Origin: Pterobdella sp. o SKG-2022
Taxonomy: Eukaryota; Annelida; Clitellata; Hirudinida; Piscicolidae
Reading direction: 5' to 3'
NCBI GenBank assembly: GCA_964035795.1
Contig: OZ038325.1
Coordinates: 1,986,473 to 2,050,472, forward strand
Length of the DNA: 64,000 nucleotides
Shown: piece by piece, positions 1 to 12,934 of the stretch
Numbering within the stretch: position 1 is the first letter of the stretch
Layout: each line of letters starts with the position of its first letter
Made by a program: the position numbers and the translations under genes
The notes under the pieces: model-generated
Seen by the model: the letters and a program-made list of their open reading frames with translations, nothing else
Told to the model about the DNA's origin: nothing
The model's database searches: none

Positions 1-786
1 GAGTAGGAATTTTGATTATAAATTGCAAATCAATTTTATAGTACCTCCTCAGAACATCTAATGAAACTTTACGATTTGTGAAAAATGATTTGAAAACCTA
101 CATAAATAATAACTTGAAAACTATATTAACCGATGTAAAACACTTACAATAGATATTAAAACACTCATAAATGAAAACTATGAATTTACCTCAAGAAACG
201 AGACGAAGCAAATGAGAAAAGTTTCGGCAACTTTTTGTCGGAGAGACAAATAATCGCTACAAGCAGGTCCTCCAGCCCCTGGAAGACTGAAATTAACGCC
301 ATTATATGTCCATCGCATTATTACGACTAGCTGGGTATTCTATAGAAAGTAAACATGGCCCGATATCTTGGACGTTGAAGAGTTTTGACACGAAAATTAT
401 AATTATTGTTAATTTTTTTCTTTTTTTTTTTTTATAAAATATTTTAATGAGTTTTAAAGATAATATTTGACAAAAAAATATTTTTGACTGAATCTCATTT
501 CAAATGTAGTTTTTTCAATTTCAAACTTTTTTTCTTTAGTTTTTTAATGAAAAAAAATTGATATTTTGTGTTTAAACAAAATTCACAAATGTTAATATTG
601 TTTATTAATTAGTATGTTCCAGGTAAAAAAGGAAGTTTGATTACATTCAGAAATTCAACTTTCAATATCCTAAACGAAAATAACTTTTTAAAAATTTATA
701 AATCATAATTAATATAAACTTTCAAAAACTCACACAAAATTCAAATTTTTATAATTTTTAGCAAAAAATGTTGAATATTGTCAAAG
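1..786. other. Upstream region of the Vav gene
   Basis: AT-rich sequence without a confident gene. A T-rich run ending in TTTTTAG at about 752-761 lies 25 bp before the Vav start codon. It looks like a 3' splice site, so a 5'-UTR intron or spliced-leader acceptor is possible. The only coding-like stretch is the minus-strand exon candidate at 190-286. Confidence 0.5.
190..286 (-). CDS. Possible internal exon of an unknown gene
   Basis: On the minus strand a TTTCAG acceptor is followed by one nucleotide plus 32 open codons, then a GTAAAT donor after CTTGAG. The peptide starts LPGAGGPACSDYLS and ends ICFVSFLE. I do not recognise it. The local base composition is more GC-rich than its surroundings, which is why it stands out. 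It could be the last visible exon of a gene lying to the left, or chance. Confidence 0.25.
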
Positions 787-2953
787 ATGAGTGACATAGA
801 CTGGAAAAAATGTTTAGATTGGATTAAAAGATTGAATTTCTTAGATGCAGACGAGCCATTACTGAGAAATAATTTGAAAATTCATGATTTTGCACAATGT
901 TTGAGAGATGGAGTAGTCTTATGTCGTCTGCTGAATGCTCTTGCCGCAGGTATTGTAGATCTTCGGGAGTTCAGCCAACGACCACAAATGTCTGAGGTTA
1001 AGTCTTCCATTTTCGCTTTGCAATATTTTTTAAAAATGTTTCCGAAATGTTATTTCATTCAAATTTTAAACCAATATTATAAATTCTCAAAAACCAATAT
1101 TACTGTTTTTAAAAATTCTTTGAATAAAAAATCTGTTTGAATGATCAAAATAAATTTTTAATCATACATTTCTTAATGTCTGATTCAACCCAACAGTTTC
1201 TGTGTAAAAAAAACATCACAGTGTTCCTTACCAAGTGCGAAAGAGAATTTAAAATGGTTTGTTTATAATTCATCTTGTATATCCAGTTTATAAATATTTC
1301 ATTTTTCACTATATAAATTCATATGATACTCAACTGTTGAAAAATACTTTCTTTTAACAAACCAAATAGCAACAATAATTATTTGAAAACAATCCTCATA
1401 GTCCTATATCTACATGAAAATCATTCACCCAGATACCTGAAGACTTATTCGAGGTGCCAGACCTCTTGGACTTGTCAGACTTTGCCAAAGTCATCCACAC
1501 TCTATCTCTTCTTTCAAACACACGAGTCGCTCTCAAGTGTGGTGTTGGGTAGGTGGGGAGAAGAAAGAATATAGTGTGGGACTGTTGAGGAGGTGTAGGA
1601 TTGAAGGCTGGTTTTGCAACAGAATGGAATGGAGATTCTGTGGTATGAAAATATGCTGTATGAGGAGAGAAGAAAGGTGTTGTATAAACGGGTGGAAAGG
1701 GCTTTATGGAGTTGTGGAGAGTTGAATATGACGGGGGTGGTGTGGGAGTACTGTAGCAAATAAGATTTTTGTGTGGCAATGGTGTCTTAATATACATGAA
1801 TAGGAAAAATAATTTTTCACAACAGGGGCTTTAAAATCGCAAGCAATCAGGATTATGGGACTTTGAAATCTGTTGCTGAGTTAGAATTATAACTAAATTT
1901 CTCTAAGTAGATAGATAAATAAAAAGATAGATAGATAAATAGGTATATGAACAAATAGATATAAGGATACATCTATAGACAGAATGAAAAATATATAGAA
2001 AGATAGATAAACAAATAGACGCCACCACAGCAAAATGCTTAGTGCAGAAGAGGATGAGAATGCTTACACCAAGTATGATGATCGAATATATCAGGATATC
2101 CTTTCTATCAAGAGGCAAGAGTCTATGAGGGTGAGGAGGAGGTGGGGATGGTGGTTAAGTGTGTTGGTTGGGTAGGACAGATGTGGGTTGGTGATGAGGG
2201 GATGGTGTTATTAGTGGGTTTGTTGAGAGGGTGGAGAGAAGGGTTGTTGGAAGTTGGTTGGTAGAAAAAGATGATGTTTAGGTTGGTTTGATAGAAGAGA
2301 TGATGGTGTGGGTGAATTGGTTGAGAGGAAAGTTAAGGTGGTGATGGTGAGTGGTTTTAAAGGAAAGTGTGGGAGGAGTGAGGGTTGTTTAAAAGCAAGA
2401 AAGGATAGATGTATGCAGTTAATAGTGATGATAAGTAAGATGATGACACTGGAAATGCACTTAGAGAATACTTGAATAAGTGCTGTGGCTCTAGGTTTAT
2501 CTTAGTCTTTAATTCACCTTGATGAGTAACATCATGAGAAAAGAACGTATAAAATAAAATTAATGTAATTACGAATAAGATTAGAGTGGCATTAACTTCA
2601 GGAACTTTTAGGCCACTTAAGTTGAGACAAGAATATAGATCCAGTAATAAATATGAAATAAGTGGAGGAATTGCTTCATTAATTAAGAATAATGTTGAAC
2701 ATGAAGTATTTACTAGCACTAATTTATATAACGTAACTTTTTATTCAAGAGAAATGAGTTTATAAAGAAGTTTAAACCAATAATGAGTTTCTATATGTTA
2801 CTGGGTCTCAGTGTTAATGAAATTTCGATTTTCCAATTTAATCAACTCATGGATGAAAATATATTTTGTCTTCTCGTATAAGGAATATACATGTATGAAG
2901 ATAAAATTATACACTCTAAAAAAACGTGTTCAAGTCAAACATTTAACACACAA

Positions 2954-3032
<79 letters not shown>

Positions 3033-6000
3033 AGTCAGTTACAGTATCAAAGATGACCAAGAGAGAGTATTGCTTGAAGGAAATTGTGGATACTGAGAAG
3101 AACTACATAGCTATGTTGGGAATGATTGTTGAGGTGGGTGGGTGTTGAGGATAAGGATGATGATGATGGGTGGGTGGTGATGATGATGATGATGATGATA
3201 ATGACGGGTGGATGGTGATGATGATGATGTTGAGCTGGGTGAGTGATGTTGGTGGTATAAATAGATAGGTGTGTGTAGTAAGTTGGTGAGTGTTTGGTGG
3301 ATAGATGGATGGTGTGTTTGGTGGGGAAACATGGAATAATGGCGGTGGTGATGACGATGATGTAGAGGTGGGTGAATGTTGGGAGTGTAAATGGATAGGG
3401 GTGGGTAAGTGGATGAGTACGATGGATGGATGGGTGAATGTGTGGTGGGGCATGGATAAGTAGGTGTATGAAGGTGGATGAACAGATGAACTGGTATGTT
3501 ATAAATAAATAGATTGGTATGGTCAGTGCTGTGTGAGAGTGAGGTATTAGTTTGTGGTCAAATTGATAAAAGAAATACAAATAGGTATGGTTCAGTCACA
3601 CACAACGTCACACAGAAGTTCAAAAGGCCATTGACGGGCAAACTTCCTAAACAAAATGTTGAAGTTTTGTTCAGGGGCATTGAGGTTTGTGTTTTGTGCG
3701 TGCAAGATGCTAATTACACATACATTCACATGTAATTACACATATATACCCACATGTAATGATGCTGATTACACTAATATTTGCACAAATACACACTTCA
3801 TTTTTTGTGTGTTCTATTTAATGGCGGTTGCTTTAAACACACACACATACACACACACAAACACACACACACACACACACGCAGGATCTACAGCTGATCC
3901 ACGTGGGCTTCTTTAGTGACCTATCAAAAGCAGCCCAGAGTCGCCATGGTAGCATACATTCCCCAGGTCACATGACGATGTCGGATTGCTTCATCAAGTG
4001 GAAAGAAAGGTGCTCTGGTTGTTTGGTTGTTTTTCTTTGTTTGGTTGTTTGGCTGTTTTTTTGTTTTTGTGTCTGTTTCTTTGTTTAGTTATGACTTTTG
4101 CTCGCTTTTAACTAAAATATTTAGCTCGTTGCTATAGGAACATATAAATGCTAAATGATGATGATGATTGTTGTTGTTGTTGAGCGCCAGCTTCCAAAGA
4201 CTCTTTTGACACTCTTTGGAGCGAGTACCGAAAGAAACTTGCAGCTTCGAGTTGTTTGTGACTTTTGGTGATTTGGTGAGCAGCGATAAAAATGATCAAT
4301 TAGTTCTCGAAATGCTTTGTGGTTGGAAGCTGACGTGGTTTAGAACCTCTTCGACACTCTTGTTGGAGTGCACACCCGGCACCACGAGAAGGTGATGATG
4401 ATGATGAGGAGGATGGTAAGGAAGCTATGATGATTGTGATGAGGATCTTAAAAATAATAATTATGACAACAAAAATGATGAAGCACCCATCCAAACAGCT
4501 TCCTAAAGTATGCGGATTATTGCTCAAACCTGGTGGCAGTGAACACCTTGCTCATCAAACTGCTGCAGCACCCCATCTCCAAGGCTGCCATCGATGTACG
4601 TTGAGCTTTGCTGTTTTTTTTTTAATTTTTTGTTCGTATTTTTTGAATATTTTTTTATTATTATTTTGTTTTTATTCTTATATTTGATGTTTTTTTTTAA
4701 TTAATTCATATGGTGTTTTTATTATTTTTTCATTAATCACAACGTCATCATCAGGAGTGTCAAAGGTCAGCGAATGATGGAAAGTTCAGGCTGAGTGACC
4801 TACTTACAGTTCCAATGCAGAGGGTCTTACGATATCATTTGCTTCTTAAGGTTATCACCATCATCATTATCATCTTCATTCTCATTATCAATAACACCAA
4901 ATATGTTTATTTTGATAACCAACTACACCACACTGTGCTAACACACAGGAACTGATAAAAAACACAGACGAGAAGCACCCAGAGTGGAAGAGTTTAAAAA
5001 GGGCTCATGAGGAAATGATGGTCCGTTTTTTTTTCTATATTATTATTGTTTTCTCGCTTTTTTTGTTATTTATTTTTTTGCTTTTAATCATTAAAATGTG
5101 GAAAATTTGTCTCAAAAGATTTTAATTTAGACTTTATCATAAATCATTACTTAGTGTGCGTTCATTATTATTTGATGGTCACGTGATTTTTTTGGCTCAG
5201 GCTTAGAAATTTCCACGACTCTACATCACCTCACCCCATCATCAACATCATCATCATCACTACCATCATTAGTATCACTATCACATTACTATTTTTTGGC
5301 GCCAATCAAAAATGGCCTGTTGAACTTATAGTGGCGACTCGAATAGTCGATTTTTATACTTAAAAACTACATAATTCAGTTCAAAATGTCAAAATATTAT
5401 TATTCAAACTAATTTCGCAATTCTATTTTAAAATTCGATAACTTAGTACAATAACATACAAGAACTACTTTTTTTGGGATGATTTCGGATTTTTTGCCTT
5501 ACATAAAAAGAAGATAATTTGTGAACATCAACAATTTCATCTTATGCAACAACAAAAATTACAAAGATAAACACTTCATGGTTTTCTGGAGGTAATAAAG
5601 GATGGCATTGGATGAAAACTCTATAAAAGATTATAAAAATATTATCATTTAATTAATATCAAAAAAAGTAACAATAAAGAAAAAGATAAGCAATTTCTGG
5701 TTTCAATTGTGATGATGTGGAAGTCCCATTGAAGAAAAAAGATGAAGGCAATGAAGTTGTTCAAATTTTGTCTATATTAACATTTGATTGCTCCAACTAT
5801 TTTATTCGAAGTTTCATCTATATATATTTTTTGTTTATTATCACAAATTTAATTATTTTTATACATTCATAAAACCAACTCAGTTTTCTAAATTTCATTT
5901 TTATAAGTATTATTATGGTTGCTTTTGTTTCAATTAGCAGACCTTTTTTTCATATAATCTTAGTTAAATGTTTTGCTTATTTAGTTATACTTGCATAGTT

Positions 6001-9000
6001 TTTTTAAATTGTCATATCTAAGAAAACATACATTACATTGAATTGCATTCAAAGTTCATAATACTCAGTGGTTTAGAAACTCCTGAAGTTGATGTCACTA
6101 TAATCATACTCGTCATTGATTTGATTTGATTACTACACAGGACTTGGCTGCATATGTGAATGAGGCGAAGAGAGACAACGAGAGTATGACAATTATTGAG
6201 AGTATCAAAAACAGTATCATCAACTTACCCTCTGTGTGTGTTTGTGTGTGTGTGAGTGTGAGTGAGTGCGTTTGTTTTTGGGTGTCTGTCTGTTTGTCTG
6301 TCACTGTCTGTAATTACATCTAATTCGCATTCACACACAAAAGGACACAGACTTCAAAGCATTTGGACGCTTACAGATGGATGGAGAGCTGAAGTACAAG
6401 GTTGGGGAGGAAAGAAAAGACAAGTCTGGGTCTGTTAATGATATCTTTTTATATTATTCAAATTATATTAATATTAATTATACTATAATTTTTATCAGTT
6501 ATATTCTATTATGATATTCTTTTATATAAATATATAAAAAGCTATAAAAATATATAAAGGGCTATAAAAAGGATTTGATTATATGTAACTAATACCAGTA
6601 GTATTTTATATGTTTTCTGTTATTTAAACGCCATCAACGCCATCTTCATTAAATCAAAATAGGCTAGCGCCCTTTGATACCTATCAATTGCGCACCCTAG
6701 ATAGGGGTGACCAAATGGTCGTCTTATTTATTCTTATTATTTTTTTTTCTTCTTTATATTATTATTATTTTTGTTGTTATCATTATTATCATTAGTGAGT
6801 TATCTCATCATCACAGATTCATATTCTTGTTTGACAAGACGATGCTGATCTGCAAAAGCAAGGTGATTGGGCTTGTCGAAGTGTGCTATTTTATATCTAT
6901 TATTATTTTTTATTTTTATTATTATTGGTGCTATAAGAATTGACGTCATCTTTATTATTATTAATATTATTATTACCATCACTATCATCACCATAACACA
7001 CCAACAACCTGCTACAGGGCATTATCATCATTATAATCAGCGATGTACAAATAAGCATCGTCTTTATTTTTTCATTATTGTTATTATTTTTTAAAAATAT
7101 ATTATTATTGTTACCATCATCGACACACCAACAACACGCAACAGGGCACAGAGCAGTACTCTTTGAAGGAATGTTATGAGTTGATGGACTCTGTCGTCAC
7201 CCCTATCAACAACTCCAAGGAAAAGGTGTTGTTTTTGTAGTCGGGGTGTTGTTATGCTGTTGATGTTGTAATGTTGTTGTTTTATTTTTATTATTATTAC
7301 TACTAAAATTTTTAAAAGTTATTTCCCTTATTATCATCATTATCATATGGTTATTAATTGAAAACTTTGTCATCATCATCTACAGTTTGGCTTCCACTTG
7401 TACATGCTGAAGAGCAACAAAATGTCTAAAAATAACTACACCCAAAAAAGCTCCGATATTCTGGTCTTTTTCGCCAAGTCAGATGCTCTTCGTAGCAAGT
7501 GGATGGAGTCATTTAGGAGAGCAATGTTTGTTTTGGTTGTTTGTGTGTGTGTGTGTGTTTGTTTGTTTTCTAGTGTGGGAACGGATGTAGAACGATGATG
7601 ATGATAGTAGTGATGGTGATGACGGTGGTGATGGTGATGATGATAGAGGTGAAGTCGTTTATCTGGGCGTTATTTCTGTTGTTTTTACGAATGGTGGATG
7701 TTTTGAAACTCTGTTATCCTTCAACGTATCTTGTTTTTTCAGATAATTTTTCAAATAAAAATGATAAATTTATTAAAAATATTAATAATCTCAATTTATT
7801 GGCTGTTTTTCAATCAATCAGAGACAACATCTGTCCACCCGGATGGACCAATTCCCGTAATCGATTTATTTTGACCACCTTTACTGAACCAACCATCTGT
7901 GATGTTTGTCGGAAGCTGTTGAGGTGATGATGATGATGGAAATGGTGGTGGTGATGATGATGATGATGATGGGGGTTGGTGATGATGATAGTGATACTGA
8001 TGATGGTGATGGAGTTAAGTGCATGAAGATCAAATGAATAGCAGAACTTATTTGTTCACAGGGGAGTCTTCTTCCAAGGGTACAAATGCAAAAGTAATTT
8101 AATTAATTTTGATTTTTTATATAATGATTATTATTTTATCATAATTAATATTTTTTTAATTATTAAATTCCCCACAGAAACTGGCATGTGCGTGCATAAA
8201 GGCTGCATTGACCAAGCTAAAAATAGCGACGGTGGGTGACGTTAATAAATCGGTTTTTCAAAAATGAATTTTGATTAGAATTAATTCTGATTGAAACATT
8301 TTCCATCATAATTATTATATATTATTATATCATCGTGTCTGTTTTTCCTCCAACCATGAAGTTTTTCCGTTCATTCTGATGAGTGAACGTGTTATAATTA
8401 TTATTTCCATTTTTATAATAATAATAATAATAAATATTAATCTTATTATTATTTTCATTACCAATCAGGACCACCTATCATCCCACCGAAAGAGACTTCA
8501 GGACGTGAGTAATAATGGGGGGTATGGATGTGCAAATACAAATTGAGTGGTTGGTTTAGCACCTGGCTGGTCATGCATGCCACTGTTAATTTAATAAGCA
8601 TCATGTTTGGACTGTAGGTGTTATATGAATAAGCTTTGATCAGTTAATGTATTTCCTACATCTTTGATTGAATAGCTTTGGTTGATTGATTAATTGATTG
8701 GCCATGTGATTGATGTAATGGTTGATTGATTGATTGATTGATGACGCACACGTTCACGCAGAAAAAGTTCGAGCCATCATCAACTTTAACGGACACGCCC
8801 CTCCATCTTCTTTAGGCGGGGCTTTGCATTTTAATGAGGGTGATGTCATCAATGTCGTCTGCACAGAAAACGATCCTTGGTGGCTTGTATGTGGAAGCAA
8901 GGGTGGGATTGGTTGATTGGTGAATGTAATTGGTTGATGAGTGAGCGTGATTGGTTTGAAGGTGGCTCTACAGTTAAATAAGAGATTTTTTGGATAGATG

Positions 9001-11016
9001 GTGAAAGTCATGGAAGTTTTTTGTGTTGAGATAGTGTTGTTTTAGATGTTGATTTTTGTTAAGATAGTGTTGTTTTAGATGTTGATTTTTGTTGAGATAG
9101 TGTTGTTTTAGATGTTGATTTTTGTTGAGTGTTGTTTTAGATGTTGATTTTTGTTGAGATAGTGTTTTTTCAGTTGTTGATATAATTCGATGGATATATG
9201 GTGTTGTGGATGGTATTTTGTTGTCGCTGTCATTCAATAGTTACATGATGGAATTGACCTAAAACACATGCATCCTGACACTAGGGAAGGGTAGGTTCAA
9301 ATGAAGGATACTTCTCAAAAAACTGTGTCAAGCTTATCAGGGTTGGTTGGATTTGATGGAGGATACAAAAATGATTATTGATAATGAGTATTATTTAAGA
9401 ACACTGGTTTAATAAACTAATTAGTGTTTTGAAATATCTCTCATTTTATTGTGGCTTTTCGTTTATTTTCGTTTAACATAAAAATATTTTATTATTGTTT
9501 TTATAATTATTATTTTTATTAGTAAATAATATTTTCATTAAAAAACATGATTCAATCGTAATAAAATTAATTTAACTATAATTAATATAATTAATTCAAT
9601 TATAATTAATATTATTAATTTGATCTTCAACAACAGAACAATGAGTCACAGACGCCCAACTTCCTCCACCCAATCAATCCCCTCTCCAATTTCACCCCTC
9701 ACCCAACCACTCCAGTAGTCCCCATAATTCCTTTCAGAAAAAACCGCTCATCCTCATTGGTTCACACTGGCCCAGATAACAACCTCCTAGCCAATCCCCT
9801 TTCCCATAAGCACTCAGTCAACTCTGACGCCCCGCCTCTTCCGGTGAGAGAACGTATCAGCCATCCTTCCGTTAGTCCCTTCCCCAGTCTTCCCCCGCCT
9901 GCCTATCTACCCAAAACCACATCTTCTTCTTCTTCGTCATCTTCTCTGTTGAATGATTTTTTTGGAGAAGATTTGGCTGTGTTTCCTTGGTGAGAATTTA
10001 CAACAATCAATTCAAATTAAATTGCATTATTCCAATTTATTTTTATTTTTTATTATCTTCTTATGTATGATATATAAGGTCTATCATGATAAGCCTAGTA
10101 TTAAACATAATGATAAGCACAGTTTCAAACACTATAATAAGAACATTAGACTCAGATAACAAACACCAAAGCACCCTTTTGGCGCAGGTTTGTAGGCGAG
10201 ATGAACAGGGAGAGGGCAGGAGAACTGTTGAAGTGTTTGGAGGATGGTGCCTATCTTGTGAGAATCAGTAATAATGCTGATAGGAGGGGAGAGTTGTCGC
10301 TCAGTCTCAAGTTGGTGTGGGTGGGTTATTTTGAGAAACGGGGGTTTATGGGGGGTTTGTCAAGGGTTCATATAGGCGTTTGTTTTTTCCAATAAGGTTT
10401 AAATTGATGATTTTACTCTAGCCACAATCAAACGAGTATACTTAGGAAGAAAAAAAAATTTATTGAGATACAAAGCTTTTCGTTAACTAAGTAACATTTT
10501 CAAGTATTACTTGAAAATGTTACTTAGTTAACGAAAAGCTTTGTATCTCAATAAAGTTTATTTGTCTCTCCCACTTCCAACTCACAACTACCATTTTCAG
10601 ATTCGGAGAAGGCAAGACAGCAGTGAAGCACATGAAGATTCAGAGGGGCAGGGATAAGAGATGGTTTCTGGCTGATTGCAAGACATTCCTTACTGTGCAG
10701 GTGGGTTGGTTTGGTAATAATGGTAATAGTTATATCAATAATAATAGTTGTTATAGTAATAATAATAATAATAATCATAAAAATAAATTATAATAAAGAT
10801 GATACTAAAAGATTTTTTCTTATTTTAATAACAGATGTATTTATCATTTTTCTGTAAAATAATAACATTACCATTAAAAAATATTTTTTTCTTCTTATTT
10901 TATTAAAACAGGACACAATAGAATTCTACCAAGAGAACTCGCTGGCATCCTGCTTCACTGAAGTACCAACCATCCTGGTGACAGCCTTCAAGGATACCCT
11001 GCCCGCCCCCATCTGA
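787..11016 (+). CDS. VAV: Vav-type guanine nucleotide exchange factor
   Basis: Vav proteins are cytoplasmic adaptors that activate Rho/Rac GTPases downstream of tyrosine kinases. I trace 24 exons with consistent phase: 787-996, 1197-1256, 1433-1548, 2031-2130, 3032-3133, 3616-3684, 3885-4009, 4499-4595, 4755-4850, 4949-5020, 6141-6233, 6344-6429, 6817-6862, 7145-7225, 7386-7525, 7822-7923, 8062-8093, 8178-8231, 8469-8504, 8762-8886, 9637-9989, 10188-10310, 10601-10700, 10912-11016. They total about 840 aa (human VAV1 has 845). Domains: CH 1-120 (RPQMSE then [10 protein letters not shown]), acidic region with Y141, Y144 and Y149 (IYQDIL resembles the regulatory IYEDLM), DH 163-380 ([14 protein letters not shown]), PH 381-497 ([11 protein letters not shown]), C1 498-561, SH3 573-614, Pro/Ser-rich 615-731, SH2 731-840 with YLVR. 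The TGA follows the SH2, so there is no C-terminal SH3. The SH3 breaks off after its WW, and one small exon between 8887 and 9636 may be missing. The exon 12 end could be 6423 instead of 6429. The ATG at 787 was chosen because it begins the conserved CH sequence; the ATG at 768 is out of frame. Confidence 0.95.
2957..3031 (+). repeat. (CA)n microsatellite ending in a 3' splice site
   Basis: About 75 bp of pure CA dinucleotide whose last CA plus G forms the acceptor of the Vav exon at 3032. It replaces the usual polypyrimidine tract. Confidence 0.9.
7822..8231 (+). other. C1-like zinc domain of Vav with one degraded metal site
   Basis: Three exons (7822-7923, 8062-8093, 8178-8231) encode residues 498-560. 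Aligned to the C1 pattern, zinc site 2 is intact: C524, C527, H549, C552. Site 1 keeps only C541. The expected His is N511, the second Cys of the pair is T544, and the last Cys position is D560. The spacing (x12 between N511 and C524; QGYKC; HKGC) makes the alignment firm. C547 is an extra cysteine two residues before H549. Confidence 0.75.
9024..9180. repeat. 33-bp tandem repeat in a Vav intron
   Basis: About five copies of a 33-bp unit beginning GTTGAGATAGTGTTG, with one shortened copy. It lies between the SH3 exon and the proline-rich exon, the interval where the rest of the SH3 would be expected. Confidence 0.8.
10459..10555. repeat. Perfect 97-bp palindrome (fold-back element)
   Basis: The two 48-bp arms are exact reverse complements around position 10507. 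They contain the core AAGCTTTTCGTTAACT. The element lies in the intron between the two first SH2 exons (10311-10600), only 45 bp before the acceptor at 10601. It belongs to the dispersed family noted at 12.7, 13.5, 18.9, 21.5, 25.0, 27.9 and 44.7 kb. Confidence 0.92.
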
Positions 11017-11789
11017 CGTGGGAAGGAGGTGTCAGAAGAGGAAATGCTTTGTGGTGTTGATTCGAATCGTGGTTCCAATAACAGTGTATTTGGTTGTTGA
11101 ATTTGTTGTTATTAACTTTATTTTTCTTATTTTATTATTATTCTTGTAATTGCTATTTTATTATTTCAGATCGTGATACTTATAATACTGATGGTTTATA
11201 AATAGTTTTTGCTGGTGAAAATTTTAATAATTATATTACTATATAACTTTTTCTTATTCTTTTAGTTTATTCCTTCTAGTGAAATCTTTCTCTAACTTAC
11301 TGTTATCCAAGGGATAAAAAATATTTCATATGCACATATATATTAAAAAATCATTTTCCACTAATCAGCCATAATTAACCGATCATTACACAAACATCCA
11401 TTTATTGTCTTTTGTTTTTTCTAAATTCATTTTTACTTCTATTCCATTTTTTTTGTTGTTACATCGAGAATAACAAAAACTTGAATTTTTCGATTTTGCA
11501 TGTAAATTTTTTATTCTTGCTTTGTTTAGCACAATTGTTTTGTATTTATTTTTTGAATCAATCAATATCATTCAATATAAAATTTATTATTTAATTTATT
11601 ATGTTTTTATTTATTATGTATATACACCTAGATGATCTTCGCAAAATCTATTATTTATCATAAAAATTAATATATATTCATATAACCCATTTTGAATTCA
11701 TGTTTGATTATCATTAGGTTTATTTTTAACCTCTATAAGCTTGTCTTCGTAGCATACCAACCAAGGATGATTTAATACCAAGTCTGTGT

Positions 11790-11851
11790 TATGCCATCAC
11801 CACCAGCTCTCAACCTCCATGCTTGCATGGGTTGGACGCAGATAAGGGCAC
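11790..11851. repeat. Short interspersed-repeat-like segment
   Basis: A GC-richer island contains the palindrome CCATGCTTGCATGG followed by GTTGGACG. It is unlike its surroundings and resembles dispersed repeat cores I associate with invertebrate genomes, but I cannot assign it to a family. Confidence 0.3.
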
Positions 11852-12674
11852 ATATCTGTATTTTTTATTGATCATCATTCTTTTCATATCATTTGATTGA
11901 CAATGCTTCTATTTATCGTTTATTTAACCATACTTAACCTTCTTGTCATTTAATAGGTTATTTTCACTGATTCATTGTCTAATGAATTTTTTTTTTTTGA
12001 TTATTTGATAGATTAATATTATCTCATTTTTTACTCCATCGTTATCCTCCTCTCATCCATCATTCAATGGATAATAACTCTTCTATCCACCATCAATGGC
12101 TCATGGTTCTCATACAAATCATTCAAAAGCTCATTCTTCTATCAATTTTTGAGGGTTTATTCTTCTCTTTTCATTATAATGCTTCGAGCTTTATAACTAT
12201 CAACTGAGTCGAAGGCACTAGTAATCTACTCACTAAGTTAATTTTGACAATTATTTTTAATAATTAATATTTTATTATCATTAATAAAATATTCACCTTT
12301 AATATAAATTTATTTTTAATAATCAATTATTTATTAATAATCTAATTTAATCTTTATTTTCAAACACTCATATCCGGATTGCTACCTATCTATTTTGTCA
12401 TCTTCATCATGACTTGTTGAGATATATCATTTCATATTTATAATCTTAATCGTTAGCTACCATTGGATTTAGTTGATTTCATATTGAGATTAGAAATTTA
12501 TTTATCGCACATTTGTAAGTAAATTTTATATTTCTACGAGAATTATTTTTGGATTTTTCATAAATTTGTGCATAGTTTGTTATTTTAATCAAAAAGTGAA
12601 CCCTGTTGTTAATGGAAATCTTTTGAAAGGCTTAAGTTTAACACAGAGATTTTTGAGCAGTAATAGTTTCTATT

Positions 12675-12760
12675 AAAAGAAGCTTTTCGTTATCAATGTA
12701 ACATTTCACATGCTTGGAATTGTTACTCTGTTGACAAAAAGCTTCGTACTTTTTATAAAA
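12675..12760. repeat. Degenerate fold-back element
   Basis: AGAAGCTTTTCGTTATC on the left is mirrored imperfectly by GACAAAAAGCTTCGTAC on the right, around a loop of about 30 bp. The core is the same as in the palindrome at 10459. Confidence 0.6.
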
Positions 12761-12934
12761 ATTACTAATGTTCATAAATCTCTATTTTAATTCGGTTCGT
12801 GAAAATCATTGTTTTTAGTAGCTTAATATTTCAAGTTATATTTCGAGATTTTAACAATACCCACGATGGTATTAAGCCTAATAGACTGTTAGTATAATGA
12901 AAAAATCAAAATCACCTCAAAAACAAAAATAATT

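Larger units (their letters stand above)
11017..12934. other. Intergenic region between Vav and the Maf-like gene
   Basis: The two genes converge here. I see AT-rich sequence, a short repeat-like motif at 11790-11851 and a degenerate fold-back element at 12675-12760. No SH3-like exon that could extend Vav was visible. Confidence 0.7.

Noticed and set aside
1396..1797. 133-codon minus-strand open frame over a Vav exon
   Set aside because: It overlaps the conserved CH-domain exon 1433-1548 on the other strand and otherwise reads low-complexity intron.
3047..3580. Minus-strand 177-codon His/Ser/Thr-rich open frame
   Set aside because: Low-complexity translation of GATG-type repeats in an intron, overlapping a DH exon.
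9340..9400. Possible missing SH3 exon of Vav (TATCAG acceptor followed by [11 protein letters not shown])
   Set aside because: It lacks the Phe-Pro and Asn-Tyr-Val of an SH3 end and has no good donor, so it was not added to the model.
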